Made by a program: the position numbers and the translations under genes. From positions 62,001-126,000 of the forward strand of contig NZ_BSUG01000032.1 in the NCBI RefSeq assembly GCF_030161475.1: DNA of 64,000 bases, read 5' to 3'. Below the pieces are notes generated by a model that saw only the letters and a list, made by a program, of their open reading frames with translations, did not search any database and was not told where the DNA came from. Of this stretch, positions 6,833-15,607 are shown piece after piece. This stretch comes from Tetragenococcus halophilus subsp. flandriensis (GTDB lineage: Bacteria > Bacillota > Bacilli > Lactobacillales > Enterococcaceae). The first letter of the stretch is position 1. Every line of letters begins with the position of its first letter.

Positions 6833-9454
6833 TTGACAAAAGTACATGTTGTTGCACATACACATTGGGATTTTGAGTGGTATTTTACTCGACAAGAAGC
6901 AAAAGTACAATTTGCTTTTCATATGGATGAGGTCTTTACTGCCTTGGAAAATAACCAATTGGATTATTATGTTTTAGATGGACAAATGTCAATTTTAGAT
7001 GATTATTTGGCAGATTTCCCGGAGAAAAGACTCATTGTTCAAAATTATGTTACTGCAGGTCGTCTCTTTGTGGGACCTTGGTATACGCAAATTGATGAAA
7101 TGGTAACTAGTGGTGAGTCTATTATACGTAATCTACGTTTGGGGATGGATGGTGCAGATGAATTAGGCGCGGCAATGCCGATCGGTTATCTGCCAGATTC
7201 CTTTGGTCAGTCACAAGATATGCCTAAAATCTATCACGGATTAGGGATTAATCATGCGCTATTTTGGCGCGGGACACCTAAAGAAGTAGATACACGTTAT
7301 TTTTACTGGAATAGTAATGACGGATCACAAATTCTTACGGCCAATATAAAAAACGGCTATTTTGCTGGCGTTGATTTAATTGAAAATGATCAATTCAAAA
7401 CATTAATACAAAATATAACAACAGAGACAAATGATGAACCTGCTTTATTACCTGTTGGCGGTGACCAGCGTCCGGTTGATTTTAACTTAAAAGAACGGAT
7501 CGCTAAAGCTAACACTGCAACTGATGATAACGTTGAATTTGTCGAAAGTAGTTATCCTGCATTCTTTGACCAACTTAAAAATGAGGACTTAAAAACAATT
7601 TCCGGCGAATTTATTGATCCTTCTCTTTCAAAAATTCATCGCGGCATTTATTCTTCCAGAGCGGATTTAAAACAATTGTACGATCGTTTAGAACGAACAA
7701 TGATTTATCAGGTAGAACCTTTATCGGCGATGGCTAGTCAAAAGGGACTTGAACTTAAACAAGGTCTAATAGATGATATATGGAAAACGATTGCTCGAGG
7801 GCAAGCCCATGATAGTTCTGGTGCTTGTAACAGCGATAAGACCAATCAGGATATCAAGCAAAGAGGACTTAATGCATTGCAAATGGCAGAATCTTTACGA
7901 GATTATTTATTGCGAAAAATGAGTATTTCTGTTGCAGATAATGAATTAAATGATTTATTTATTTGGAATCCTTTGCCGGTTAAAAGTAAACAAATACGTC
8001 AATTTAGCATTTCCACTAAAGAAGCTGATTTTTCTCTTTTCGATCAAAATGGTGAACCCATAGACTTTGATGTCATCACTCAGAAAAAAGAAAATGCCGC
8101 TGTTTTGCGTCGTAATCCGGAAGAAATGGAAGATGACTTTTATTATCTAAGTAAAATTGCTTTTTCTGTAACTGTTCCAGCGACAGACTTTTGTCAATTT
8201 CGTATTGAAGAAGGCAAAACGTCAGCAACTAAATTGATTAGCTCGGATCATACTATTGAAAATGAATATTTTACTTTAAGTTTTAATGGTCACGGTTTGG
8301 ATTTATATAACAAAAGCAGTAAGAAAACCTATACTGATTTTCTAAGCTTTGAAGATGGTGGAGATGAGGGCGATAATTACGATTATTCACCAGCTTTTGC
8401 GGATTGGATACTTGCATTGGACTTTAGCCAGGCAGAGATAAGAGCTAAACAAGGGAATTTTGTGAGCACTATCGCATTGAATGGAAAATGGGAACTTCCT
8501 TATGATTTAAAGGCTAGAAAAGAACAAAACTTAAATGGTGAAATTGCTTATGAATTGTCTTTGACATTAAATAAAGAAGACAAAGCGATTGATATTTCTT
8601 TACAAATAGATAACCAAGTTTTAGATCATCGCCTGCGTTTAGTGTTTAATACCGATGTTCAAGCTGACTATTCTTATGCAGATACACCTTTTGGAGTTAT
8701 TGAGCGGCCGGTCGAAGATCCTCATTTAAAAGATTGGCAAGCTATCGGTTATAAAGAAGAACCAACTAGCATGCGTCCTATGATCCACTTTGCCAATACG
8801 CATAATGATGAAGCAAGCTGGTCATTTATCAGCAAAGGAGCAAAAGACTTCCAATTAATTGGTGAAGATTACAAACAATTAGCAGTGACTGTTTTAAGAG
8901 GTGTAGGTTACTTAGGTAGACCAGATTTATTTAGACGTCCTGGAGATGCTTCGGGCTTACAAACAACGGTCGTTCCAACACCAGACAGTCAATTACAAGG
9001 AGATTTTTCTTTTAAAGGGCGTTTGGTAATTGAGGAAAAATATGATGTAACTGCACTTGAAAATCATTATGTTCATTTAACGCAAGAAAGACTTTACTAC
9101 CAAAGACAAGATTTAAATCAGTTCACGACACCTATCGAATATTTTGCGATTAATCAAAGCAGACATTCGATTGTACATGATGCATTATTTGAACTTGAAA
9201 ACTTGCAAGTCGTTTTTAGTAGCATGCAAACAACTAAAGACCAAACTGGTTATGAAGTTCGTCTATACAATCCAACAGATGAGGAAATTTTAGTAGCCGG
9301 TAATATTATTTGCAAGAAAGCAAGTAGTATTTCTCAGTTGAATCTAAGAGGACAACAGTTACAACAATTAGCTATGCAAGCCGACCACTATCAAATGGAA
9401 GTTTTTGGACCAGGCGAAATAAGAACTTACGGTATTTATCCGCAAAATGATTAG
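6833..9454 (+). CDS. GH38 alpha-mannosidase (MngB-like)
   Basis: An 873-residue retaining alpha-mannosidase of the bacterial cytoplasmic type. Zn-binding HTHWD lies at 9-13 and the nucleophile Asp near 122 in GYLPDSFGQS; the GQAHDSSG histidine is a further Zn ligand near 330. The C-terminal half holds the beta-sandwich domains. TTG 6833 is chosen because GATGAGGAG precedes it by about 8 nt and the protein then begins MTKVHVVAHTHWD as family members do; GTG 6824 lies inside the binding site. No signal peptide, so it acts in the cytosol on imported mannosides, possibly phosphorylated. Relatives include mannosylglycerate-6-P hydrolase and pneumococcal N-glycan mannosidase; the substrate cannot be fixed from sequence. 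Confidence 0.88.
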   Translation: MTKVHVVAHTHWDFEWYFTRQEAKVQFAFHMDEVFTALENNQLDYYVLDGQMSILDDYLADFPEKRLIVQNYVTAGRLFVGPWYTQIDEMVTSGESIIRNLRLGMDGADELGAAMPIGYLPDSFGQSQDMPKIYHGLGINHALFWRGTPKEVDTRYFYWNSNDGSQILTANIKNGYFAGVDLIENDQFKTLIQNITTETNDEPALLPVGGDQRPVDFNLKERIAKANTATDDNVEFVESSYPAFFDQLKNEDLKTISGEFIDPSLSKIHRGIYSSRADLKQLYDRLERTMIYQVEPLSAMASQKGLELKQGLIDDIWKTIARGQAHDSSGACNSDKTNQDIKQRGLNALQMAESLRDYLLRKMSISVADNELNDLFIWNPLPVKSKQIRQFSISTKEADFSLFDQNGEPIDFDVITQKKENAAVLRRNPEEMEDDFYYLSKIAFSVTVPATDFCQFRIEEGKTSATKLISSDHTIENEYFTLSFNGHGLDLYNKSSKKTYTDFLSFEDGGDEGDNYDYSPAFADWILALDFSQAEIRAKQGNFVSTIALNGKWELPYDLKARKEQNLNGEIAYELSLTLNKEDKAIDISLQIDNQVLDHRLRLVFNTDVQADYSYADTPFGVIERPVEDPHLKDWQAIGYKEEPTSMRPMIHFANTHNDEASWSFISKGAKDFQLIGEDYKQLAVTVLRGVGYLGRPDLFRRPGDASGLQTTVVPTPDSQLQGDFSFKGRLVIEEKYDVTALENHYVHLTQERLYYQRQDLNQFTTPIEYFAINQSRHSIVHDALFELENLQVVFSSMQTTKDQTGYEVRLYNPTDEEILVAGNIICKKASSISQLNLRGQQLQQLAMQADHYQMEVFGPGEIRTYGIYPQND

Positions 9455-9468
9455 AAAAGAGGGATGAA

Positions 9469-10746
9469 ATGATTGATCAAAAATATTTGATCGATAAAAT
9501 AACTAGTTTCGCTGATACAGTGACTTTATATTCAGAAAAAGCGACAAAATTGTTTCGTCATGCGTTGATTGATACGATCAGTAATACCGTTTCAGTGCAA
9601 AATGATGGAAATATCTTTGTAGCAACTGGTGATATTCCGGCCATGTGGCTGCGTGACTCAACTTTTCAAGTATTGCCTTATCTTCAGCTGACTGACGAAA
9701 TACCCGAGCTCAAAGATTTATTGCATGGTGTGATTAAGCAACAACTTAGCTTTATACAACACGATCCTTATGCTAATGCATTTAATAAAAGTGCAAATGG
9801 CGCGCACTATAGCCAAGACCAATCAAACATCCCCATTTCTGATTGGGTCTGGGAACGTAAATTTGAGATTGATTCTTTATGTGCTCCTTTATATTTGTCT
9901 TTTCTCTTGTACGAAAAGACAGGGTATAAAGAGCATTTAACAGAGGAATTTTGGAAAACTGTAGATAAAATTTTGGATGTTTTTATTACTGAACAACATC
10001 ATGAAGATTCTGATTATTATTTTAAAAGAACCGATTGTCCCCCTTCAGACACTTTAAAAAATAACGGACGAGGTGCTCCGGTCCAATATACGGGAATGGT
10101 CTGGAGCGGGTTTCGGCCGAGTGATGACGCCTGTGTTTATGGTTATTTTATTCCTGGGAACCTATTTATTGTCTCAGTTTTAAAAAAACTTCTAACAATT
10201 ATACCTGAGTGCTATACGGCGATAGAAGAGAAAATGTCTACTTTACTTATTGAAATCAAAAAGGGTGTGCAGGATTTTGGTCAAATGACAGTAGAAGGTG
10301 AAACTGTCTATGCTTATGAAGTAGACGGTTTTGGCAAGCAATTATTTATGGATGATGCTAATGTTCCCAGTTTGTTATCTTTACCATTTTTACGATTTTG
10401 TGCTGCAGATGAGCCTTTGTATTTGTCTACTCGAAAGCAAGTATTAAGTAGAAATAATCCCTTTTATTATGAAGGAAAATATTTAGCAGGTGTTGGTAGC
10501 CCTCATACACCAGAAAATCACGTATGGCCTATAGCACTTGCCATGGAAGGATTAACTACACAAAATATTGAAAAAATAAAAACTAAAATCGATTTGATCT
10601 GCGCAACAGATGCTAATACAAATCAGTGTCATGAAGGCGTATTTGTAGATGATCCTAATCAATACACAAGAGAATGGTTTTCCTGGTCGAATATGACCTT
10701 TTGTCAGTTGATATTTCATTATTTGTCACTTAGTCGTGAAGAATAA
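9469..10746 (+). CDS. GH125 exo-alpha-1,6-mannosidase
   Basis: The 425-residue protein has the GH125 (formerly DUF1237) signatures: GDIPAMWLRDS near residues 53-63, ISDWVWERKFEIDSLC near 122-137 and ANVPSLLSLPFLRF near 300. Family members are inverting alpha-1,6-mannosidases acting on N-glycan cores. No signal peptide, so it is cytosolic. It follows GH38 by 14 bp after AAGAGGG. Together GH38 and GH125 would dismantle mannose branches after import. A strong terminator ends the operon. Confidence 0.9.
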   Translation: MIDQKYLIDKITSFADTVTLYSEKATKLFRHALIDTISNTVSVQNDGNIFVATGDIPAMWLRDSTFQVLPYLQLTDEIPELKDLLHGVIKQQLSFIQHDPYANAFNKSANGAHYSQDQSNIPISDWVWERKFEIDSLCAPLYLSFLLYEKTGYKEHLTEEFWKTVDKILDVFITEQHHEDSDYYFKRTDCPPSDTLKNNGRGAPVQYTGMVWSGFRPSDDACVYGYFIPGNLFIVSVLKKLLTIIPECYTAIEEKMSTLLIEIKKGVQDFGQMTVEGETVYAYEVDGFGKQLFMDDANVPSLLSLPFLRFCAADEPLYLSTRKQVLSRNNPFYYEGKYLAGVGSPHTPENHVWPIALAMEGLTTQNIEKIKTKIDLICATDANTNQCHEGVFVDDPNQYTREWFSWSNMTFCQLIFHYLSLSREE

Positions 10747-10766
10747 TTGGTAGAAAAATAGTAAAG

Positions 10767-10812
10767 AAAAGACTGAAATTCAAGTTATTTACTCTTGAAT
10801 TTCAGTCTTTTT
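10767..10812. terminator. Bidirectional terminator between convergent operons
   Basis: A near-perfect 18-bp stem, AAAAGACTGAAATTCAAG (10767-10784) with CTTGAATTTCAGTCTTTT (10794-10811), has A/T flanks that work in both directions. Confidence 0.85.
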
Positions 10813-10845
10813 ACTGTAAGTAATAATTTTTGACAATGTTAAACC

Positions 10846-11988
10846 TTAAAAAGGCAAATCTGAATCATCTATTTCATCCCAGTATTCAGATTTTACTTCG
10901 AATTTTTCTGCCTCTTTCACTTCTTCTGGTAAATATTCAAAAATTAGTAGTATCCAAAAATGAGTAAGTGAATCGCTGAAAAACTGGTCATTTTCAGGAT
11001 CAACTTTTAGGTCACTAAAAATCACCTTAAGTGCTTCGAGCAATGGAAATATGTTAGCTCGAGCAATAAATAAACGTGGAAATATTTGGATAATCTTAAC
11101 AAGCATTTGTTTTACTTTTTGTGAGTGAGCGTAATTATACAATTTAGTATCTTGTTTTAATAAACGTTCTGCAAAGTCGGTGTCACTCTCGTTAACATAA
11201 CGTTCTGCAGAATAATAATCAGGAAGAAAGTCCTCATCAGACAAGCTGTCAAAAAAGTTATCATCAAACAAATCAGGATCTAGCTCGTTGAGTTCATGTG
11301 ATAAGTTGTTGCGAAACCAAAAAAAGAGTTGACTTTCCCATTTTTCTTTAGGTAGTTCTTTAGTTAGGATTTCATTTAGATTATTATAATTTTGACATTC
11401 CAATAAAGGACCGACGACATTTTCATTTTCTGTTGGTAATAGTAAAGTTAAAAATATAGGCTGTTTTTCTTGAATCGTATTGATTATTTCCTCATCGTTT
11501 ATAAGCACCTCATAATTTATTTCGTTTTTTAAATCCCGAAAATAAAGAGCGTCTTTTGTGATTGTTGGCTGAAATAAACTAATAACATGAGTACCGGGCC
11601 AAGTAAGAAGTGTTTGTCGTTCATCTTCTGCTGGGAGCCATTGGACGATTTTTTTAAATTCTTTTTTACCCTGTTTAGTTGTTAATAGATAATAATATTG
11701 AACAATTTGTAGATAATCATCAAAATTATTTGCTAGATCCTTATGGTTTACGATTTTATCCAAATCGGGAAAATCCAAGTAATAGTTTTCCATAAACTGT
11801 ACTAAATTATTTTCCATAGCATCAACGTGCGTATATTCGAACCTTTTCATGATAGTATAAACAAAAACGTCATAAGGATTTTCTTGTAAATTTAACAACT
11901 TTTCAGTACCTTTTTGTAATTTTGTAAGAAAACCATTTTCAGTTTGATTAGCTAATAACTTTTTCTTGTCTTTTTTGCTTTTTTTCAT
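10846..11988 (-). CDS. Unknown protein, long paralogue of the 1663-2379 product
   Basis: I do not recognise a named family. From ATG 11988 the protein has 380 residues with a very basic start (KKSKKDKKK), a helical region and the block shared with the 238-residue product at 1663-2379 (YYLLTTKQGKKEF, TWPGTHVISLFQPTIT, WESQLFFWFRNNL). An acidic C-terminal region of about 150 residues is absent from the other copy. ATG 11988 is preferred because GAAGGA lies 6 nt upstream; a TTG at 12006 would make the genes overlap. Second gene of an operon with 12003-13610. No membrane segment or catalytic motif is seen. Confidence 0.7.
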   Translation of the reverse strand: MKKSKKDKKKLLANQTENGFLTKLQKGTEKLLNLQENPYDVFVYTIMKRFEYTHVDAMENNLVQFMENYYLDFPDLDKIVNHKDLANNFDDYLQIVQYYYLLTTKQGKKEFKKIVQWLPAEDERQTLLTWPGTHVISLFQPTITKDALYFRDLKNEINYEVLINDEEIINTIQEKQPIFLTLLLPTENENVVGPLLECQNYNNLNEILTKELPKEKWESQLFFWFRNNLSHELNELDPDLFDDNFFDSLSDEDFLPDYYSAERYVNESDTDFAERLLKQDTKLYNYAHSQKVKQMLVKIIQIFPRLFIARANIFPLLEALKVIFSDLKVDPENDQFFSDSLTHFWILLIFEYLPEEVKEAEKFEVKSEYWDEIDDSDLPF

Positions 11989-12002
11989 TTCGTATCCTTC
12001 TT

Positions 12003-13610
12003 TCAAGTTAATTCATCTAAGGAAGCGGTGAAGTTTCGTTTACGACTGTGTTCTCTACGATAATTTTGGATAATTTGAGCACGAGCATTAGGGATACCGA
12101 TATTTTCTTCTGCTTCTCCTAATGTAACGATAAGGGCAGCCATACGAGAATAGTGATGTCTAAACTTTGTTATAATGAGTTCTTTTGCTCTAGCTTTGAC
12201 TTCTTTTTTACACCATTTTAAATATTGAGACTTGCTTTTTTCGTTTAAAGAAACAGTGTTTTTCCAAATGACAAATTCATTTTCAAATGAATCATCCGGA
12301 TTTCCTGAGACTCTGTGTTTTACTTCTAATAAGACGCTATCAGCAGCTTGGGAAAACTCTAGAGGTCGCAATAATAAGAGAAATAAAGGGATTATCATTC
12401 CTTTATCGCTAGTACTCCAGCCTAAAGCCCTATGGTCAGTACTGACTTTTTTGTACACCGTTTCAAATTCTCCTAAAAAGAAAAGCAAAACGGTACGGTT
12501 ATCTACAGTGCTATCATTTCGAACAAAATGCAGTAATTGTCTTTTTTCCTGCTCAAATAAATCCAACTTTAAAACAGGAAACAATGTATCAAGCTGAGGA
12601 TCAGAGTAAAAAGCGTCTTGTACAGCTTTATGAATAATGCTAGTATCGTTTAACTGTTGGGCTAAATTTAACACTTCTTCAGCCACTTGACTACGTACCT
12701 TGTTTTTGACTGGAATGTTTTTCAAACCATCTTTTCCTACCATAAAAGCTTTTTCTTGGTTATGAAGTGTGCTAAATAAGTTGATACATTTTAAATATAA
12801 CTTTGGATGAGTTTTTGCTGCTTCTTGTGCCAAATTAAATAAATGATCAGGATCTTTAAAATATGAGCTTGTTTCGACAGCATCTAGTAAAAGCCTGTCA
12901 GCCAAAGGAGCTGGGTTTAGTTTTAAAAATTCAATCCATTCTGCTAAAAATTTTTCTGTATTCTTCAAAGGTTGAGGGCCTACAGTAAAAATATCTGCAA
13001 TTTTTATCTGACGACTTATAGGTTCACCTAAGTAGTGATAAAATTGTTTAATACAACCGGGAAAAGAATCAGTAGTTTGGTAAATCGAATATAAAATATG
13101 AGACATAATATTATTAGCATCTATAGTAATAAATTCTTCGTTGATCAGGTCGTTTAAGTAATAATCATACGTTTCACCTATTTCTTCATCATAAGCTAAA
13201 AATTGAAACTGTAAGCAAAGAATATATAAATCATAAGCTTTTTGATAGTGCTTTTGATAAACTAATTGTTTAGCAAAAGACAAGATTTCTGTTAGTTTTT
13301 GGCAAATATTTTCAGGATCGTATAGCTTGATGATATAATCTGGGTCCCAATCATAATAATAATCGTCATAGATTTCTTCATTTTCGGTGGTGAAGTGAAA
13401 CTCTTTACGTGCTAATTTTGTTAGATAATCTTGATAATTTTGGTATTGTTTCTCGAAAAATTGTGAATCATCAGTAATTAACTGCAAAACTTGTTCACGT
13501 TTTGTTTCAGGTGTTAAACGCAACAAATTCAGTAAGCAGTCCGTTTTCTCTGAAGAAGACATTTGGTTTACTTGTTGGCTTGTTTGTTCAATGAATGTTT
13601 GATAGTCCAT
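12003..13610 (-). CDS. Unknown large helical-repeat protein
   Basis: The 535-residue, mainly alpha-helical protein looks like a TPR/HEAT-like solenoid: repeated helix pairs, many Leu/Tyr/Phe, no signal peptide and no catalytic motif. The last 60 residues (MAALIVTLGEAEENIGIP...YRREHSRKRNF) resemble the C-terminal tail seen in some uncharacterised SWIM-associated or DUF6880-like bacterial proteins, but no SWIM zinc motif is present, so this is only a resemblance. It starts at ATG 13610 behind a GGAGG whose flank is complementary to unit 1 of the repeat array at 13716. It forms an operon with the downstream unknown gene. Confidence 0.7.
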   Translation of the reverse strand: MDYQTFIEQTSQQVNQMSSSEKTDCLLNLLRLTPETKREQVLQLITDDSQFFEKQYQNYQDYLTKLARKEFHFTTENEEIYDDYYYDWDPDYIIKLYDPENICQKLTEILSFAKQLVYQKHYQKAYDLYILCLQFQFLAYDEEIGETYDYYLNDLINEEFITIDANNIMSHILYSIYQTTDSFPGCIKQFYHYLGEPISRQIKIADIFTVGPQPLKNTEKFLAEWIEFLKLNPAPLADRLLLDAVETSSYFKDPDHLFNLAQEAAKTHPKLYLKCINLFSTLHNQEKAFMVGKDGLKNIPVKNKVRSQVAEEVLNLAQQLNDTSIIHKAVQDAFYSDPQLDTLFPVLKLDLFEQEKRQLLHFVRNDSTVDNRTVLLFFLGEFETVYKKVSTDHRALGWSTSDKGMIIPLFLLLLRPLEFSQAADSVLLEVKHRVSGNPDDSFENEFVIWKNTVSLNEKSKSQYLKWCKKEVKARAKELIITKFRHHYSRMAALIVTLGEAEENIGIPNARAQIIQNYRREHSRKRNFTASLDELT

Positions 13611-13614
13611 ATAC

Positions 13615-13624
13615 TGCCTCCAAT
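13615..13624 (-). promoter_or_regulatory. Shine-Dalgarno segment complementary to repeat array 2
   Basis: On the minus strand this reads ATTGGAGGCA, with GGAGG as ribosome site for the 13610 start. The identical ten bases occur on the plus strand at 13716-13725, so a minus-strand leader reading through the array would carry a perfect 10-base anti-Shine-Dalgarno. Confidence 0.5.
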
Positions 13625-13715
13625 TAAAGTACCCTTTTGCTCATAGTTTAGCATGATAGACGATAAATACAAATAAGTGTTCAGAAATTTGTAAATTAAA
13701 ACAATATTTGCAACT

Positions 13716-13906
13716 ATTGGAGGCAAGTTAACGAAGTAACCTCCGAAATAAAAATTATTGGTGGCACATAAGTAAAGTAACCTCCAAAATAAAATTGATT
13801 GGTGGCAAGTCAGCAAAGTAACCACCAAAACAAAATTTATTGGTGGTAAGTCAGCAAAATATCCACTAAAATAAAAGGATATTGGAAGCAAGTTACATAA
13901 AATTGC
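13716..13906. repeat. Tandem array 2: 41-42-bp palindromic repeats
   Basis: Units start at 13716, 13757, 13798, 13839 and 13881 (periods 41, 41, 41, 42); the last is degenerate. Each begins ATTGGTGG or ATTGGAGG and ends in the complementary arm before an A-rich linker. Stem pairs: unit 1 TTGGAGG/CCTCCGA, unit 3 TTGGTGG/CCACCAA, unit 4 TTGGTGG/CCACTAA. The A-T to T-A swap between units 1 and 3 is compensatory. It lies in the divergent intergenic region of the 12003-13610 operon and the M20 gene. Period, the leading ATTG and loop CAGCAA resemble array 1. Confidence 0.8.
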
Positions 13907-13948
13907 TATAAAGTTTGTTTAATTCTAATACTTTAGGAAGTGAATAAG

Positions 13949-15100
13949 ATGGACAAAGAAAAACAAATTGAAATCTTAGCAAATTTGGTTGCTATAGATT
14001 CGGTAGACGATAATGAGGCGAAAGTTGCTAACTATATCGCTTCTTTATTTGAACCTTATAATGATCGTGAAGATGTAGATATCAAGCGAGTAACTTATGC
14101 CCCGAATAGAGACAATTTAGTCGTTACGATTGGTAGGGGTGAAAAGATCTTAGGGTTTTCTGGCCATGAAGATGTTGTATCGCCAGGTGATTTATCTGTA
14201 TGGGATAGTGATCCATTTAAAGCTGAAATAAAAGATAATAAATTATTTGGTCGCGGTGTCACTGACATGAAGGGTGGTTTAGCTGCTTTAGTAATCACCA
14301 TGCTCGATTTTCTTGCAGAAGATACGATCCCTGGAAAAATCAGACTACTTGCGACAGTTGGGGAAGAAACTGGAGAATATGGAGCAGCGCAGTTAACTAA
14401 AGCAGGCTATGCTGACGGATTAGATGGTTTAATCATCGCAGAACCTACCAATGAAATGAAAGAGATGGGGATATCCTCTAAAGGTGTTATTGATTATGTC
14501 GTAACATCCATAGGTAAAGGAGCTCATAGTTCTAAACCAGAGGATGGCATAAATGCTATTGATCATTTAATTGATTTTGCGAATGAAGTAAAACCATTGA
14601 TGGAAAACTTTGATAAAACTGACCCTATTTTGGGCAAGCTAACGCATGTTCAAAGTGTCTTTCAGGGTGGTGAGCAAATTAATAGCGTCCCTGTAAAAGG
14701 GATCATGAAAGGAAATATACGAACGATTCCTGCTTATCCTAACCAAGTTATTTTTACTGCATTAAATGACTTGATTGATAAATTGAATCAGAAACCAGGC
14801 TATAACCTGAGTATTGAATACATTTTCCCAGAAGAAGCAATGTCTGGTGATGCCAATGCAAAACTGGTTCAATTGGTCAAAGATGTACATGGAAAAATGT
14901 ATCCTGATCCAATAAAAGTAGTCGGCCAAACAAGCGCTAGCGATGCTTCGGAATTTTCACAGGCAAAAGGGGATTTTAGCATTGTACAAATTGGTCCTGG
15001 AAATAATACCGAGCATCAAAGTAATGAGAATATAGATCTTGAAGTTTTTAGTAAATCTATTGAATTTTATAAGAGATTGGTAGAAACGTTTTTCAAGTAA
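13949..15100 (+). CDS. M20 family deacylase (ArgE/DapE type)
   Basis: A 383-residue cytosolic metallopeptidase-fold amidohydrolase. GHEDVVSPGD (near residue 70) and GRGVTDMKGG (near 100) hold the metal-binding His and bridging Asp; ATVGEETGEYG supplies the catalytic Glu; IAEPT and a late EHQSNE histidine complete the site. Members remove acyl groups from amino acids (acetylornithine, succinyl-diaminopimelate); sequence alone does not decide. ATG 13949 has AGGAAG at 7 nt; the GTG at 13940 lies in that site. Monocistronic, ending at the terminator at 15253. Confidence 0.85.
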   Translation: MDKEKQIEILANLVAIDSVDDNEAKVANYIASLFEPYNDREDVDIKRVTYAPNRDNLVVTIGRGEKILGFSGHEDVVSPGDLSVWDSDPFKAEIKDNKLFGRGVTDMKGGLAALVITMLDFLAEDTIPGKIRLLATVGEETGEYGAAQLTKAGYADGLDGLIIAEPTNEMKEMGISSKGVIDYVVTSIGKGAHSSKPEDGINAIDHLIDFANEVKPLMENFDKTDPILGKLTHVQSVFQGGEQINSVPVKGIMKGNIRTIPAYPNQVIFTALNDLIDKLNQKPGYNLSIEYIFPEEAMSGDANAKLVQLVKDVHGKMYPDPIKVVGQTSASDASEFSQAKGDFSIVQIGPGNNTEHQSNENIDLEVFSKSIEFYKRLVETFFK

Positions 15101-15252
15101 GTCAGATTTATTATTAAACTTTGGTTTAGTGTTTGACAGGATAAGTCCATTAGACTAAGCCAAAATGACATAAATTGTAAAAAAATAGATTTTAAGTACA
15201 AATGAAATTTTACATTAACCATATTATTCTGATGAATCAAATATAAAAAACA

Positions 15253-15296
15253 AAGCGTTAAATTCAGGCTATCAACCTGAATTTAGCGCTTTTTGG
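15253..15296. terminator. Bidirectional terminator
   Basis: A 16-bp stem, AAGCGTTAAATTCAGG (15253-15268) with CCTGAATTTAGCGCTTTTT (15276-15294), lies between the convergent M20 gene and XRE copy B. Confidence 0.8.
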
Positions 15297-15304
15297 GTGA
15301 AAAA

Positions 15305-15541
15305 TTATAGATACTTATTGTTAACTCTTTCAAGTGAAACAATTTTATTTATATCATCAATATCTAGGGTTTCAGCAATTTTTATTATGTAATCAATATA
15401 CAAATATTCGCGCTTTCCATTTGCTAGGCGGCTTAATCTTGATTTATCAATATCTGCTTCAAGTGCAAGTTTTGTTAACGACCAGCCTTCTTTTTCCAAT
15501 AATTCATGAATATGAACGATTAATGTTCTTTCCTTATACAA
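15305..15541 (-). CDS. Small XRE-like helix-turn-helix regulator (copy B)
   Basis: A 78-residue protein about 75% identical to copy A at 569-808, with the same HTH (EGWSLTKLALEADIDKSRLS) and the same C-terminal IDDINKIVSLERV. It starts at TTG 15541 after AGAAAG. The upstream region also aligns with copy A for about 90 bases, down to an 18-bp dyad at the same distance (about 75 bp). Unlike copy A, no CAT gene follows on the other side of the dyad. Likely a recent duplication of a small regulator; the target is unknown. Confidence 0.8.
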   Translation of the reverse strand: MYKERTLIVHIHELLEKEGWSLTKLALEADIDKSRLSRLANGKREYLYIDYIIKIAETLDIDDINKIVSLERVNNKYL

Positions 15542-15607
15542 ATAATCAACTTCTTTCTGAAAAGTGTTGCTTGTATAAGTATCATAAGTTATAATAATAA
15601 TTGATCT

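Noticed and set aside
12232-12597. Plus-strand 121-codon frame inside the unknown gene at 12003-13610
   Set aside because: Antisense to a well-formed 535-codon gene with a good ribosome site; no start signal or recognisable protein sequence.
13568-13891. Minus-strand 107-codon frame through array 2
   Set aside because: It overlaps the start of the 12003-13610 gene and consists of repeat translation; no start site of its own.
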